A program made the position numbers and the translations under genes. Below the pieces are notes generated by a model, which did not search any database, was not told the DNA's origin, and saw nothing but the letters and a program-made list of their open reading frames with translations. 64,000 nt of DNA from Isoptericola cucumis (GTDB taxonomy: Bacteria; Actinomycetota; Actinomycetes; Actinomycetales; Cellulomonadaceae): NCBI RefSeq assembly GCF_014635665.1, contig NZ_BMDG01000011.1, positions 114,574-178,573 on the forward strand, written 5' to 3'. Shown here in pieces: positions 25,559 to 36,981 of this stretch; the first letter of the stretch is position 1, and the number at the start of each line of letters is the position of its first letter.

Positions 25559-25564
25559 CCCTAC

Positions 25565-26470
25565 ATGGCTACCGACCCACGAAGGCTTGCCTTTCTCCTT
25601 GCTGTCCATAGGTCCGGGGGCGTGCTCGCGGCAGCAGATCTTCTGCATGTGACCCCGTCCGCGGTGTCCCAGCAGATCGCCCGGCTCGAGGCCGAGGAGG
25701 GCCTCGCCGTCCTCGACCGCGGACCGCGTGGCGTGAGTCTCACCCCGGCGGGGCGTGTCCTGGCCGAGGCGGCCGAACGGATCGAGGCCGAGCTGCTGGA
25801 GGCGCGGCAGGCGATCGCCGCCCTGGGTGAGGGCGTGTCGGGCCGGGTCGTGCTCGGCTCGTTCCAGTCCGCCATCCGTGCCGTCGTCGCACCGATGCTC
25901 GTCGACCTCGCCGAGCAGTTCCCCGGCGTCGAGGTCGACGTCCGCGAGCACGAGCCCGCGGAGGCGGTCCGGATGCTGCGCGCCGGCGACCTCGACGCGA
26001 TCCTGCTCGAGCGCGACGTCGACATGGACGCCCCCGCCCCGCGCGGCGTCCACGACGTGCCGCTGCTCGACGAGCCGTGGCGCATCGTCGTGCCCGCCGC
26101 GATGCCCACCCCCGAGCGCCTCGACGACCTGCGCGAGCTGCAGTGGATCGGGGCCGAGCCCGGCACGGCCGCCGACCGCGCGCTGCGCCGTCTCGCGCGC
26201 ACGCTCGGCGCGGCGGTCACCACGCGGCACTCCTACTTCGACTTCGACACCGCGCTCTCGCTCGTCGCCGCGAACCAGGGTGTCGCCATGCTCCCCGCGC
26301 TGGCGCTCGAGAGCGACGTGCCGGAGGGCGTCGAGGTCGTCGGCCTGGCCGGCCTCGGGTCACGACGCATCGTCGTGCGCCACCGCGCCACCCGGCACGA
26401 GCCGGGGCCCGCGGTCCGGGCGGTCGTCGACGCGATGGTGGAGGTCACGCGCGACCGTGAGCTGGCCTGA
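25565..26470 (+). CDS. LysR-family transcriptional regulator
   Basis: 301 residues. N-terminal winged helix (RLAFLLAVHRSGGVLAAADL, TPSAVSQQIARLEAEEGLAV, LTPAGRVLAE) and a type-2 periplasmic-binding effector domain from about residue 90 (GRVVLGSFQSAIRAVVAP, LVAANQGVAMLP). Divergent from the small membrane protein gene, with a pair of inverted repeats in the gap. Effector unknown. Confidence 0.9.
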   Translation: MATDPRRLAFLLAVHRSGGVLAAADLLHVTPSAVSQQIARLEAEEGLAVLDRGPRGVSLTPAGRVLAEAAERIEAELLEARQAIAALGEGVSGRVVLGSFQSAIRAVVAPMLVDLAEQFPGVEVDVREHEPAEAVRMLRAGDLDAILLERDVDMDAPAPRGVHDVPLLDEPWRIVVPAAMPTPERLDDLRELQWIGAEPGTAADRALRRLARTLGAAVTTRHSYFDFDTALSLVAANQGVAMLPALALESDVPEGVEVVGLAGLGSRRIVVRHRATRHEPGPAVRAVVDAMVEVTRDRELA

Positions 26471-26598
26471 CAAGGGCCCCCGAGCGCTGACCGGCCGTCC
26501 CGGCCGCCCGCCGTCTCGACGCGCGGCCCCCGGGCCGGGCTCCTAGCATCGCCAGCACGGGCACGCGCGGGTGCCGGACGCCAGGTGGGGAGGCCGGG

Positions 26599-27249
26599 AT
26601 GTCGGACGACGCAGGGGCGGCTCCGCTGTCCGAGCGCACGCTCGGCACGGCGCGACGACTGTGGGGCCTGGTGTACGTGCGGGCCGCGGCATACCTCGCG
26701 GCCGGTGTGGTGCTGTTCCTCAACCCCGATCAGGGGCTGGTCTGGCTGCGCTGGCTGATCGGGCTGGTGATCCTCGCGCAGGGGGTGCTGCTCATCATCG
26801 AGGGGCGGCCCGTGAAGACGGCCGGCGCGAGCGGCGACGACGTGAGCTGGCGGTTCGTCGTCGGCATCGTCAGCGTCGTGGCGGCCCTGGTCATCGTGCT
26901 GTGGCCGTCGATGAGCGTGCAGGTGCTGTACCTCGTCGTCGGGGTCTGGGCGTGCGCCGCCGGCGTCAGCGGGATCATCGGCGGGCTGCGCGGCCGGGCG
27001 CTGCGCGCCCCCGCCTGGGACTGGCAGCTGGCCAACGCGGTGCTGTGGCTGGTCCTGGGCGTCGTGGTCCTGGCCCGCCCCAGCGACGACACGGTGACGA
27101 TCGCCCTGCTGCTGGCGCTCTACCTGCTCCTGGCGGGCGCCGTCATCCTCGTGGGCGGCTTCGCGGGCACCACCCGGGCCCGCGACGAGCGTCAGGCGGC
27201 GCCCGACGGGTCCGACGGTGCCGACGGCGCCGGGTCCGCCCGCGGGTAG
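26599..27249 (+). CDS. DUF308 / HdeD-like membrane protein
   Basis: 216 residues with six hydrophobic helices in the pairwise repeat typical of DUF308 (AAAYLAAGVVLFLNPDQGLV, VVAALVIVLWPSMSVQVLYL, VLWLVLGVVVLARPSDDTVT). The C-terminal 25 residues are hydrophilic, Gly/Asp-rich. GGGGAGG upstream fixes ATG 26599. The promoter of the gcv operon overlaps its stop codon. Function unknown. Confidence 0.78.
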   Translation: MSDDAGAAPLSERTLGTARRLWGLVYVRAAAYLAAGVVLFLNPDQGLVWLRWLIGLVILAQGVLLIIEGRPVKTAGASGDDVSWRFVVGIVSVVAALVIVLWPSMSVQVLYLVVGVWACAAGVSGIIGGLRGRALRAPAWDWQLANAVLWLVLGVVVLARPSDDTVTIALLLALYLLLAGAVILVGGFAGTTRARDERQAAPDGSDGADGAGSARG

Positions 27250-27252
27250 GAT
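27247..27252 (+). promoter_or_regulatory. Candidate -10 of the gcv operon
   Basis: TAGGAT overlaps the TAG stop of the DUF308 gene and lies about 35 nt before the riboswitch. No clear -35 is seen. Confidence 0.45.
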
Positions 27253-27284
27253 CGACGTCACAACGCAACACGCTGTTCGAACCG

Positions 27285-27600
27285 CGTCGGGAGAGCTCGC
27301 GCCGTGACGTCGGACCGGTCCCCCGGTCCGCGCGCGGCCGGCGCCGAAGGAGCAACCCTCCCCGGGAATCTCTCAGGCACCCCGTACCGTCGCGGCGAGG
27401 CAACTCTGGAAAGCGGTCCGCTGCCGCCGACCGGCTCCGGCCGGGCGACGGCGTCGGACCCACCGACGGTGCAAGTCGGCGCGCCCCGTCGTCGGCCCTG
27501 ACCTGCGCAGACGTAGGTCGGGGGCGGGACATGGCGGACCGGCAAAACTCTCAGGTGGACGTGCGACCGGGCCCCGCCCGGCCCCCGCAGGTCCGATGAC
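27285..27600 (+). promoter_or_regulatory. Glycine riboswitch (gcvT type), two tandem aptamers
   Basis: Aptamer 1 is canonical: CGGGAGAGCTC at its start, GCCGAAGGAGCAA, then AATCTCTCAGGCA and AACTCTGGA. A second aptamer follows, recognisable by GGTGCAAG (about 27469) and AAAACTCTCAGGT (27544-27556) but with a more divergent 5' half. It ends about 60 nt before gcvP. Known tandem glycine riboswitches turn on gcv genes when glycine is abundant, consistent with its place here. Confidence 0.85.
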
Positions 27601-27662
27601 AGAGCGGGGAGGGACCGCCGTCCCCGTCCGCCTGCACGGACCGACCCCACGGAGCGCTCGAC

Positions 27663-30560
<2,898 letters not shown>

Positions 30561-30566
30561 CACCGC

Positions 30567-30623
30567 TGTGGGTGGGACAGTGGCCCCGATCGGACCAGAT
30601 TCAGGGCCACTGTCGCACCCACA
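30567..30623 (+). repeat. Large hairpin between gcvP and gcvT
   Basis: Arms 30567-30586 and 30604-30623 pair over 20 bp with one mismatch (TGTGGGTG at the base, ACAGTGGCCC at the top), with a 17-nt loop. It starts 6 nt after the gcvP stop and ends 18 nt before gcvT. No T-run follows, so it is probably an RNA processing or partial-termination element that sets gcvP:gcvTH ratios (inference). Confidence 0.7.
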
Positions 30624-30641
30624 ACACCGAAGGGAGCCTCG

Positions 30642-31802
30642 ATGACCGAGGAGCAGAGCACGCAGGACAAGAGGACCCCGCTGTACGACGAGCACGTCGC
30701 GCTCGGCGCGAGCCTGACGGGCTTCGGCGGCTGGCAGATGCCGTTGCGCTACTCGTCCGACCTGGCGGAGCACCGCGCGGTCCGCGAGGCAGCCGGCCTG
30801 TTCGACCTGTCCCACATGGGCGAGATCCACCTGACCGGACCGCAGGCGGGCGCCGCGCTCGACCACGCGCTCGTCGGTGCGGCGAGCAAGATCGGTGTGG
30901 GCCGCGCGCGGTACTCGATGATCTGCGCGCCCGACGGCGCGGTCCTCGACGACCTCATCGTGTACCGCCTCGCGGACGAGCACTTCCTGGTGGTGGCGAA
31001 CGCGGGCAACGCGCCGCGCGTCTCGGCCGCGCTGGTCGAGCGCGCCGCCGGCTTCGACACCGTCGTCGACGACCGGTCGGACGCCACCGCGCTCGTCGCG
31101 GTCCAGGGCCCGCGGGCCGAGGAGATCCTCGCCGGCCTGACGGCGCCCGGCGACGTCGAGGCGGTGCGGGGGATGCGCTACTACGCCGCAGCCCCCGCGA
31201 CGGTGGCGGGGATCGACGCGCTCGTGGCCCGCACCGGGTACACGGGGGAGGACGGGTTCGAGCTGTTCGTGCCCGCCGAGCGTGCCGTCGAGCTGTGGCG
31301 GGCGCTGCTGGCGGCGGGGGAGCCCCTGGGCCTCGTGCCCGCCGGCCTGTCGGCGCGCGACTCGTTGCGCCTCGAGGCCGGCATGCCGCTGTACGGGAAC
31401 GAGCTCGACGAGACGACCACGCCGTACGAGGCCGGCATGGGCCGCGTCGTGAAGCTCGACAAGGTGGACGAGGCCGGCGCGCCGCTGGACTTCGTCGGCC
31501 GTGACGCGCTGGCGGCGCGGGCGCACAGCGAGCCCGCGCGCGTGCTCGTGGGGCTGCGCGGCGAGGGCCGGCGACCGGCCCGCGCCGGCTACGACGTCGT
31601 CCAGCGCGGCCTGGACGGGGCGGTCGGCGCCGTCGTCGGGCACGTGACGTCCGGCGTGCCGTCGCCGACGCTCGGCTACCCGATCGCGATGGCGTACGTG
31701 ACGCCCGAGGTGTCGGCCGAGGGCACCCGGCTCGCGGTGGACGTACGCGGCCGTGCGGAGCCGTTCGTCGTCGTCCCCCTGCAGTTCTACAAGCGTGCGT
31801 AG
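30642..31802 (+). CDS. gcvT: Aminomethyltransferase, T protein of the glycine cleavage system
   Basis: 386 residues from ATG 30642 (GAAGGGAG upstream). GcvT landmarks: SLTGFGGWQMPLRYSS, LFDLSHMGEIHLTGP, YTGEDGFELF, LRLEAGMPLYGNE. It transfers the methylene group from aminomethyl-lipoyl-GcvH to tetrahydrofolate and releases ammonia. The charged start peptide TEEQSTQDKRTP precedes the conserved LYDEHVALGA. Confidence 0.96.
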   Translation: MTEEQSTQDKRTPLYDEHVALGASLTGFGGWQMPLRYSSDLAEHRAVREAAGLFDLSHMGEIHLTGPQAGAALDHALVGAASKIGVGRARYSMICAPDGAVLDDLIVYRLADEHFLVVANAGNAPRVSAALVERAAGFDTVVDDRSDATALVAVQGPRAEEILAGLTAPGDVEAVRGMRYYAAAPATVAGIDALVARTGYTGEDGFELFVPAERAVELWRALLAAGEPLGLVPAGLSARDSLRLEAGMPLYGNELDETTTPYEAGMGRVVKLDKVDEAGAPLDFVGRDALAARAHSEPARVLVGLRGEGRRPARAGYDVVQRGLDGAVGAVVGHVTSGVPSPTLGYPIAMAYVTPEVSAEGTRLAVDVRGRAEPFVVVPLQFYKRA

Positions 31803-31871
31803 CAGAATCGCACCGAGCGACCCCGACCCGACCGCCCAGATCCTCCGACCCGACCACCCTAGGGAGCACCC

Positions 31872-32240
31872 ATGGCCGACTTCCCCGCCACCCTGAGCTA
31901 CTCCGCCGAGCACGAGTGGGTCGACGACGCGTCGCCCGCCACCGTCGGCGTGACGTCCGTCGCCGCCGACGCGCTGGGCGACGTCGTGTACCTCGAGCTG
32001 CCCGAGGTGGGCGCGACCATCTCCTCCGGCTCGGTCGTCGGCGAGATCGAGTCCACCAAGTCCGTCTCGGAGCTGTACTCGCCGGTGAGCGGCACGGTGG
32101 TCGAGGTGAACACCGCCGCGGTCGACGACCCGGCGCTGGTCAACTCCGACCCGTTCGGCGCCGGGTGGCTGTTCAAGGTGGACGTCTCGGCCCGCGGCGA
32201 GCTGATGTCGGCCGAGGAGTACGCCGCCCAGGCGGGATGA
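31872..32240 (+). CDS. gcvH: Glycine cleavage system H protein (lipoyl carrier)
   Basis: 122 residues. The lipoylation lysine is in [17 protein letters not shown] (about residue 61). Start region [10 protein letters not shown] and end [13 protein letters not shown] are typical. RBS AGGGAGC precedes ATG 31872. It shuttles the aminomethyl group between GcvP and GcvT. Last gene of the operon, followed by a strong hairpin. Confidence 0.97.
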   Translation: MADFPATLSYSAEHEWVDDASPATVGVTSVAADALGDVVYLELPEVGATISSGSVVGEIESTKSVSELYSPVSGTVVEVNTAAVDDPALVNSDPFGAGWLFKVDVSARGELMSAEEYAAQAG

Positions 32241-32326
32241 CGCCCCTGACGGTGCCGTGACCAAACTGTGATCTAGGGGATTGACCAGGACAAACGTCCC
32301 CCAGGCAATCTTCTGACCTGCATCAA

Positions 32327-32366
32327 GACCGCGGGCGTCGGCTTCTGAGGGCCGGCGCCCGCGGTC
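32327..32366 (+). terminator. Hairpin terminator after gcvH
   Basis: GACCGCGGGCGTCGGC and GCCGGCGCCCGCGGTC pair over 16 bp (one G-U) around an 8-nt loop. It lies 87 nt after gcvH. No poly-T follows, as often in high-GC actinobacteria. Confidence 0.6.
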
Positions 32367-32491
32367 GCGCTCCCACGCGGCGGCAGCTAATCTCCGCGAC
32401 CCGCGTCATGATCGCCGCGGTTCCCCCTCCACATCCATGACGGCTTCCCCAGGTCGACCATCGGTCGACAGCCGTCATCGGAGGGACGGAC

Positions 32492-32734
32492 ATGAGCACT
32501 ATCGAATTCGAGCCGATGACCGCGGCCATGCCGAACGCCGCGCTGACGCGACGCGAGCGGGTCATCCTTTCCAACCTCTCCGAGGACGTCACCTTGGAGC
32601 AGATCGCGACGAAGCTTTTCGTCACCCGCAACACGGTCAAGTCCCAGGTGCGCAGCGTGTACCGCAAGCTCGGCGTGTCGAGCCGGGCCGACGCCGTCGC
32701 CTGGGCCTCCCGGGCGGGTCTCCGTCAGAGCTGA
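32492..32734 (+). CDS. Stand-alone LuxR-type HTH regulator
   Basis: 80 residues, almost entirely a LuxR/GerE helix-turn-helix: LTRRERVILSNLSEDVTLEQ, IATKLFVTRNTVKSQVRSVY, RKLGVSSRADAV. It lacks a receiver or sensor domain. GGAGGGA upstream fixes the start. Single-domain LuxR proteins usually act as DNA-binding switches in development or stress; targets unknown. Preceded by a 125-bp stretch without genes after the gcv terminator. Confidence 0.85.
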   Translation: MSTIEFEPMTAAMPNAALTRRERVILSNLSEDVTLEQIATKLFVTRNTVKSQVRSVYRKLGVSSRADAVAWASRAGLRQS

Positions 32735-32850
32735 CGTCCGCCGCCGACGACGGCACGCCAGGGCCCCGGGTGACAGTTGGGGGGTTGTCACCACGGGGCT
32801 CTCGCATGCCGGCGGACGCCCCCGCCGGGGCCGGATGGCAGAATCTGGGC

Positions 32851-33288
32851 ATGAGCTCCCGCCGCCTCGTCGTCGCCGCCGCGATCGTCGACGACCTCGC
32901 CCGCCCGGCGCGGCTGCTCGCCGCGCGGCGCAGCCGCCCGGCGGCCATCGCCGGGCGCTGGGAGTTCCCGGGCGGCAAGGTCGACCCGGGGGAGACGCCC
33001 GTGGGCGCGCTGCACCGGGAGCTCGACGAGGAGCTGGGCGTGCACGTCGAGCTCGGCGCCGAGCTGGTCGGCCCCGACGACGGCGGCTGGATCATCACCG
33101 ACCGGCACGTCCTGCGGCTGTGGCGCGCCGTGGTCACGGCGGGCGAACCGCGCCCGCTGGTGGAGCACGACGAGCTGCGCGAGCTGGACCGCGCCACCCT
33201 GTTCGACGTCGACTGGCTGGACGGCGACGTGCGGATCGTCCGGGCGCTCGGCGAGACCCTCGCCGACCCGGTCGACGCGGCCCGCTAA
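32851..33288 (+). CDS. Nudix hydrolase (MutT-like)
   Basis: 145 residues. The Nudix box runs from GGKVDPGETPVGALHREL to DEELGV (about residues 46-69) with all Glu residues in place, preceded by RWEFPGGK as in MutT (8-oxo-dGTP diphosphatase). ARRSRPAAIAGRWEFPGG resembles the CtfA/MutT subgroup. CAGAAT 6 nt before ATG suggests leaderless expression. Its last 4 nt overlap the convergent ATPase gene. Confidence 0.88.
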   Translation: MSSRRLVVAAAIVDDLARPARLLAARRSRPAAIAGRWEFPGGKVDPGETPVGALHRELDEELGVHVELGAELVGPDDGGWIITDRHVLRLWRAVVTAGEPRPLVEHDELRELDRATLFDVDWLDGDVRIVRALGETLADPVDAAR

Positions 33289-33941
33289 GCCCCCTCCGCC
33301 CGCCCCTCGGCCGGCATCTGCGCCGGCCCCGCCGCGGGGAGCTGCGCGGCCAGCCACCGGTCGACGGCTCGCCGGCTGCGCAGGCGCACCACCCGCAGGT
33401 GCGGCGCGTCCGTCGCCAGCCGGGCGTCGAGGCCGCGCAGCTTGTGCCGGGTGCGCCACGCCCACCGCACGATGTGGTCGGGGTCGGTGAGGAACGTCGT
33501 CAGGGGCGGCTCGACGTTCCCGTTCCACAGCACCGTCCGCTCCAGCCGCCGGCGCACGGTGCGCCGCACGACCTGCCACATCACCACGGCGACGGGCAGG
33601 TCGAGCCAGACGAGCAGCTCGGCGCGGCCCAGCAGCAGCGGCCGCACCCTGCGGTACTGCCACTCGGTCACCCAGGCGTCACCGGCCGCGAGCGCCCGCA
33701 CGTCGTCCTCGAACTCGGGGCGGGGCGTCCAGCGCGGCCCGTGGTGCAGCCCGTCCAGCTCGGTGTGCGGGACGTCGAGGACGGCCGAGAGCCGCCGGGC
33801 GAGCGTCGTCTTGCCGGACCCGGACGTGCCGGCGACGAGGATCCGGCGGGGTGCGCGTCCGGGCTCGGGACCGGGCTCGGGACCGGGCTCGGGACCGGGC
33901 TCGGGACCAGGCTCGGGACCAGGTGCGGGGCGAGAAGGCAT
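33285..33941 (-). CDS. P-loop ATPase/kinase of adenylate-kinase-like (FlaR-type) family
   Basis: 218 residues. Walker A is GTSGSGKTTLARRL near residue 38. The pattern LDGLHHGPRWTPRPEF and WVTEWQYRRVRPLLLGRAEL, with the DLPVAV core, matches topology-modulation/adenylate-kinase-like ATPases. The first 30 residues are five Pro-Gly-Pro-Glu-type repeats encoded by a 12-bp tandem repeat, an unusual disordered extension. TAGGAT (33953-33948) lies 6 nt before the start. Confidence 0.78.
   Translation of the reverse strand: MPSRPAPGPEPGPEPGPEPGPEPGPEPGRAPRRILVAGTSGSGKTTLARRLSAVLDVPHTELDGLHHGPRWTPRPEFEDDVRALAAGDAWVTEWQYRRVRPLLLGRAELLVWLDLPVAVVMWQVVRRTVRRRLERTVLWNGNVEPPLTTFLTDPDHIVRWAWRTRHKLRGLDARLATDAPHLRVVRLRSRRAVDRWLAAQLPAAGPAQMPAEGRAEGA
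33861..33920. repeat. 12-bp tandem repeat, 5 copies, inside the ATPase gene
   Basis: Unit GGGCTCGGGACC (last copy AGGCTCGGGACC). Encodes the Pro-Gly-Pro-Glu repeats at the protein N-terminus. Unit length keeps the frame, so copy number could vary without breaking the gene. Confidence 0.9.
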
Positions 33942-33947
33942 CGGGGG

Positions 33948-33953
33948 ATCCTA
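33948..33953 (-). promoter_or_regulatory. Leaderless -10 of the ATPase gene
   Basis: TAGGAT on the minus strand, exactly 6 nt upstream of ATG 33941; no Shine-Dalgarno. Confidence 0.5.
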
Positions 33954-34017
33954 CGGCCGCGCGCCGGGCGTGCGGGGCGGGTTCGCGCGCGGGGCCGCGC
34001 CCTGCTGGACTGTGCTC

Positions 34018-36981
34018 ATGAGCCCCACGGTGAAGTCCCGCGACGTCGCGACGCCGGGGTACGAGCTGCGCACGGACCTGCTCAGCCGGGTCGCGCACGC
34101 CCACGACGCGTCGCACTACCTGCTGCGACCGGAGGTCGTGGTGCGCGCGCACGACCGGGTGGGGGTGGCCGCGGCGCTGCGCGAGGCGCGTCGTCGCGGG
34201 CTGCCGGTGACGTTCCGCTCCGGCGGCACCAGCCTGTCCGGGCAGGCGTCGGGCGGCGGGATGCTCGTCGACACGCGGGCGCGGTTCACGCGCGTGGAGG
34301 TGCTCGACGGCGGCGATCGGGTGCGCTGCGAGCCGGGCGCGACGCTGCGGCTGGTCAACGGGCACCTGTTGCGGTACGGCCGCCGGCTGGGGCCGGACCC
34401 GGCGAGCGAGGTCGCGTGCACGATCGGGGGAGTGGTCGCCAACAACTCGAGCGGCATGTCGTCGGGCACCACGCGCACCGCGTACCGGACGGTGCAGGCG
34501 ATGACGGTGGTGCTGCCGAGCGGCACCGTCGTGGACACGGGCGCGCCGGACGCCGACGCGCGGCTGGCCGCCGTCGAGCCCGAGCTGCACCGCGGGCTGG
34601 CCCGCCTGCGCGACCGGGTGCGCGGCAGCGCGAGCATGCGCGCCGAGGTGGAGCGCCAGTTCGCGATGAAGAACACGATGGGCTACTCGGTCAACTCGCT
34701 GCTCGACCACGACGAGCCGGTGAAGATCCTCGAGCACCTGATGATCGGCTCGGAGGGCACGCTCGGCTGGGTCGCCGACGTCACCTTCCGCACGGTCCCG
34801 CTGCTGGCGCACGCGGCGACGACGCTGCTCGTGCTCGACTCGCTCGAACGGGCCACCGACGCGCTGGTGCCGCTGGTGGCGTCGGACCCGGAGGCGATCG
34901 AGCTGATGGACCCGGCCTCGCTGCGGGTCGCCGCGGCGGACCCCGCCGCCGACCCGTCGATGCGGTCCCTCGCCGCGGGGGCCGGCATCACGGGCCAGAC
35001 GGCGCTGCTCGTGGAGTACCGGGCGGACAGCGCGGCGGCGCTCGAGCCGATGGTCGGCGCCGCGAACGACGTCGTCGGGTCACTGCGGCTCGAGGTGCCG
35101 GCGTCGGTCACGACCGACACCGCGACCCGCGACCGGCTGTGGCGGGTGCGCAAGGGCCTGTACACGGCGGTGGCGGGGGCGCGCCCGGCGGGGGCGACCG
35201 CGCTGCTGGAGGACGTCGTCGTGCCGGTGGCCGACCTCACCGCGACGGTGCGCGACCTGGGCGGACTCTTCGCCCGGCACGGTTACGACGGGTCACTGAA
35301 CGACGAGGCGGTCACCTTCGGCCACGCCAAGGACGGCAACCTGCACTTCATGATCTCGCCGCGGCTCGGCGACGCCGCGGAGCTGGACCGCTACGCGGCG
35401 TTCAGCGACGACCTCGTCGACCTCGTCCTCTCCCGCGGCGGCTCGCTCAAGGCGGAGCACGGCACGGGCCGCATCATGGCGCCGTTCGTGCGCCGCCAGT
35501 ACGGCGACGAGCTGTACGAGGTGATGCGCGAGATCAAGCGGCTGTGCGACCCGGCCGGCCTGCTCAACCCGGGGGTGGTCCTCACCGACGACCCGCAGGC
35601 CCACCTGCGTGACCTCAAGGTCGAGGCGTCGGCGGGCGGCGACGACGGCCCGCTGGTGGACCGCTGCGTCGAGTGCGGGTACTGCGAGCCGGGCTGCCCG
35701 TCGCGCACCGTGACGACGACGCCGCGCCAGCGCATCGCGCTGCTGAAGGAGCTGGCCGTGGCGCCGGAGGGCGAGCGCGAGGAGCTGGAGCGCGCCTACG
35801 AGTACTGGGGCGTGCAGACGTGCGCGGCCGACTCGATGTGCGTCGAGGCGTGCCCGGTCGGCATCGACACCGGGGTGGTGATGAAGGGCCACCGGGCGAG
35901 GTCGAACCCCGAGCTGGTGCAGAAGGGCGGCGAGGTGCTCGCCCGCAGCTGGGGGCCGGTGGTGGGCGCGCTGCGCGGCGCGCTCGGCGTCGTGCAGGTG
36001 GTGCCGACGCCCCTGGTGCGGGCCGCGTCCGAGGTCGCCCGGGGGATCGTGGGCACCGACGTCGTGCCGCGCGTGGACGACGACCTGCCCGGCCCCGGCC
36101 CGCGCCGGTCGCCCGACGGCGTCCCGGGTGCTGCCGGGCCGGCGGGCGCGGGCGAGCCGCGCGCGGTGCTCTTCGGGTCGTGCATGGGCGAGCTGTTCGC
36201 GCCGGCCGACGGCGGGCTGCCCGGGCTGCCCGGCGACGGACCGCGCGGCGCCGAGGCGGCGCTGCGGGCCCTGTGCGAGCGGGCGGGCGTGGGTCTCGCC
36301 GTGCCGGAGGGGATCGGCGGGCTGTGCTGCGGCACGCCGTGGGTGAGCAAGGGGCTGCCGGACGGCGCGGCCCAGATGGCGCACCGCGTGCTCGACGCCC
36401 TGTGGACGGCGACGCGCGGGGGAGAGCTGCCCGTGGTGTGCGACGCGTCGAGCTGCACGCACGGGCTCGTCGAGACGCCGAAGCACCTGGACGCCGCCGG
36501 TCGCGAGCGGTTCGCGCGGCTGCGGGTGGTCGACGCCGTGACGTTCGTGCGCACCGACGTGCTGCCGGGACTCACGGCGCGGGGCGTCGACGTGGCGCGC
36601 CAGCCGAGCGTCGTCGTCCACCCCACCTGCGCGACCGTGCACCTGGACGCCGTCGACGACCTGCGGGCCGTGGCGGCCGCCGTCGCGGACGACGCCGTCG
36701 TCCCGGCCGCCTGGGGCTGCTGCGGGTTCGCGGGCGACCGCGGCATGCTGCACCCCGAGCTCACGGCGGCGGCGACGGAGGCGGAGGCGACGGAGGTCGC
36801 GGACCGGGAGGCCGAGCTCCCGGGCGGCCGGTTCGACGCGTACGTGTCGAACAACCGCACGTGCGAGATGGGCATGGCGCGCGCCACGGGGCGCGACTAC
36901 GTGCACGTGCTGGAGCTGCTGGAGGCCGCGACCCGGCCGACGGGCCGGCCGGCGCCTCGGCCGGCGACGCCGAGAGGGTGA
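34018..36981 (+). CDS. FAD-linked oxidase fused to 4Fe-4S/CCG subunit (D-2-hydroxyacid dehydrogenase type)
   Basis: 987 residues. An FAD-binding PCMH domain (FRSGGTSLSGQASG, GPDPASEVACTIGGVVANNS, GSEGTLGW) is followed by the FAD-oxidase C-terminal domain (VTFGHAKDGNLHF, EHGTGRIMAPFVRRQYG, LCDPAGLLNPGVVL). Then two 4Fe-4S clusters (CVECGYCEPGCPSR, near residue 550; CAADSMCVEACPVG, near 603) and two CCG domains (GGLCCGTPW, WGCCGFAGDRG). This is the one-chain layout of actinobacterial D-lactate/2-hydroxyglutarate dehydrogenases that feed electrons to the respiratory chain. The frame is open upstream, but ATG 34018 begins the conserved part. Confidence 0.88.
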   Translation: MSPTVKSRDVATPGYELRTDLLSRVAHAHDASHYLLRPEVVVRAHDRVGVAAALREARRRGLPVTFRSGGTSLSGQASGGGMLVDTRARFTRVEVLDGGDRVRCEPGATLRLVNGHLLRYGRRLGPDPASEVACTIGGVVANNSSGMSSGTTRTAYRTVQAMTVVLPSGTVVDTGAPDADARLAAVEPELHRGLARLRDRVRGSASMRAEVERQFAMKNTMGYSVNSLLDHDEPVKILEHLMIGSEGTLGWVADVTFRTVPLLAHAATTLLVLDSLERATDALVPLVASDPEAIELMDPASLRVAAADPAADPSMRSLAAGAGITGQTALLVEYRADSAAALEPMVGAANDVVGSLRLEVPASVTTDTATRDRLWRVRKGLYTAVAGARPAGATALLEDVVVPVADLTATVRDLGGLFARHGYDGSLNDEAVTFGHAKDGNLHFMISPRLGDAAELDRYAAFSDDLVDLVLSRGGSLKAEHGTGRIMAPFVRRQYGDELYEVMREIKRLCDPAGLLNPGVVLTDDPQAHLRDLKVEASAGGDDGPLVDRCVECGYCEPGCPSRTVTTTPRQRIALLKELAVAPEGEREELERAYEYWGVQTCAADSMCVEACPVGIDTGVVMKGHRARSNPELVQKGGEVLARSWGPVVGALRGALGVVQVVPTPLVRAASEVARGIVGTDVVPRVDDDLPGPGPRRSPDGVPGAAGPAGAGEPRAVLFGSCMGELFAPADGGLPGLPGDGPRGAEAALRALCERAGVGLAVPEGIGGLCCGTPWVSKGLPDGAAQMAHRVLDALWTATRGGELPVVCDASSCTHGLVETPKHLDAAGRERFARLRVVDAVTFVRTDVLPGLTARGVDVARQPSVVVHPTCATVHLDAVDDLRAVAAAVADDAVVPAAWGCCGFAGDRGMLHPELTAAATEAEATEVADREAELPGGRFDAYVSNNRTCEMGMARATGRDYVHVLELLEAATRPTGRPAPRPATPRG

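Noticed and set aside
33861..33920. Short tandem repeat considered as a CRISPR or origin iteron
   Set aside because: Units are contiguous 12-mers without spacers and encode a peptide repeat inside a gene.
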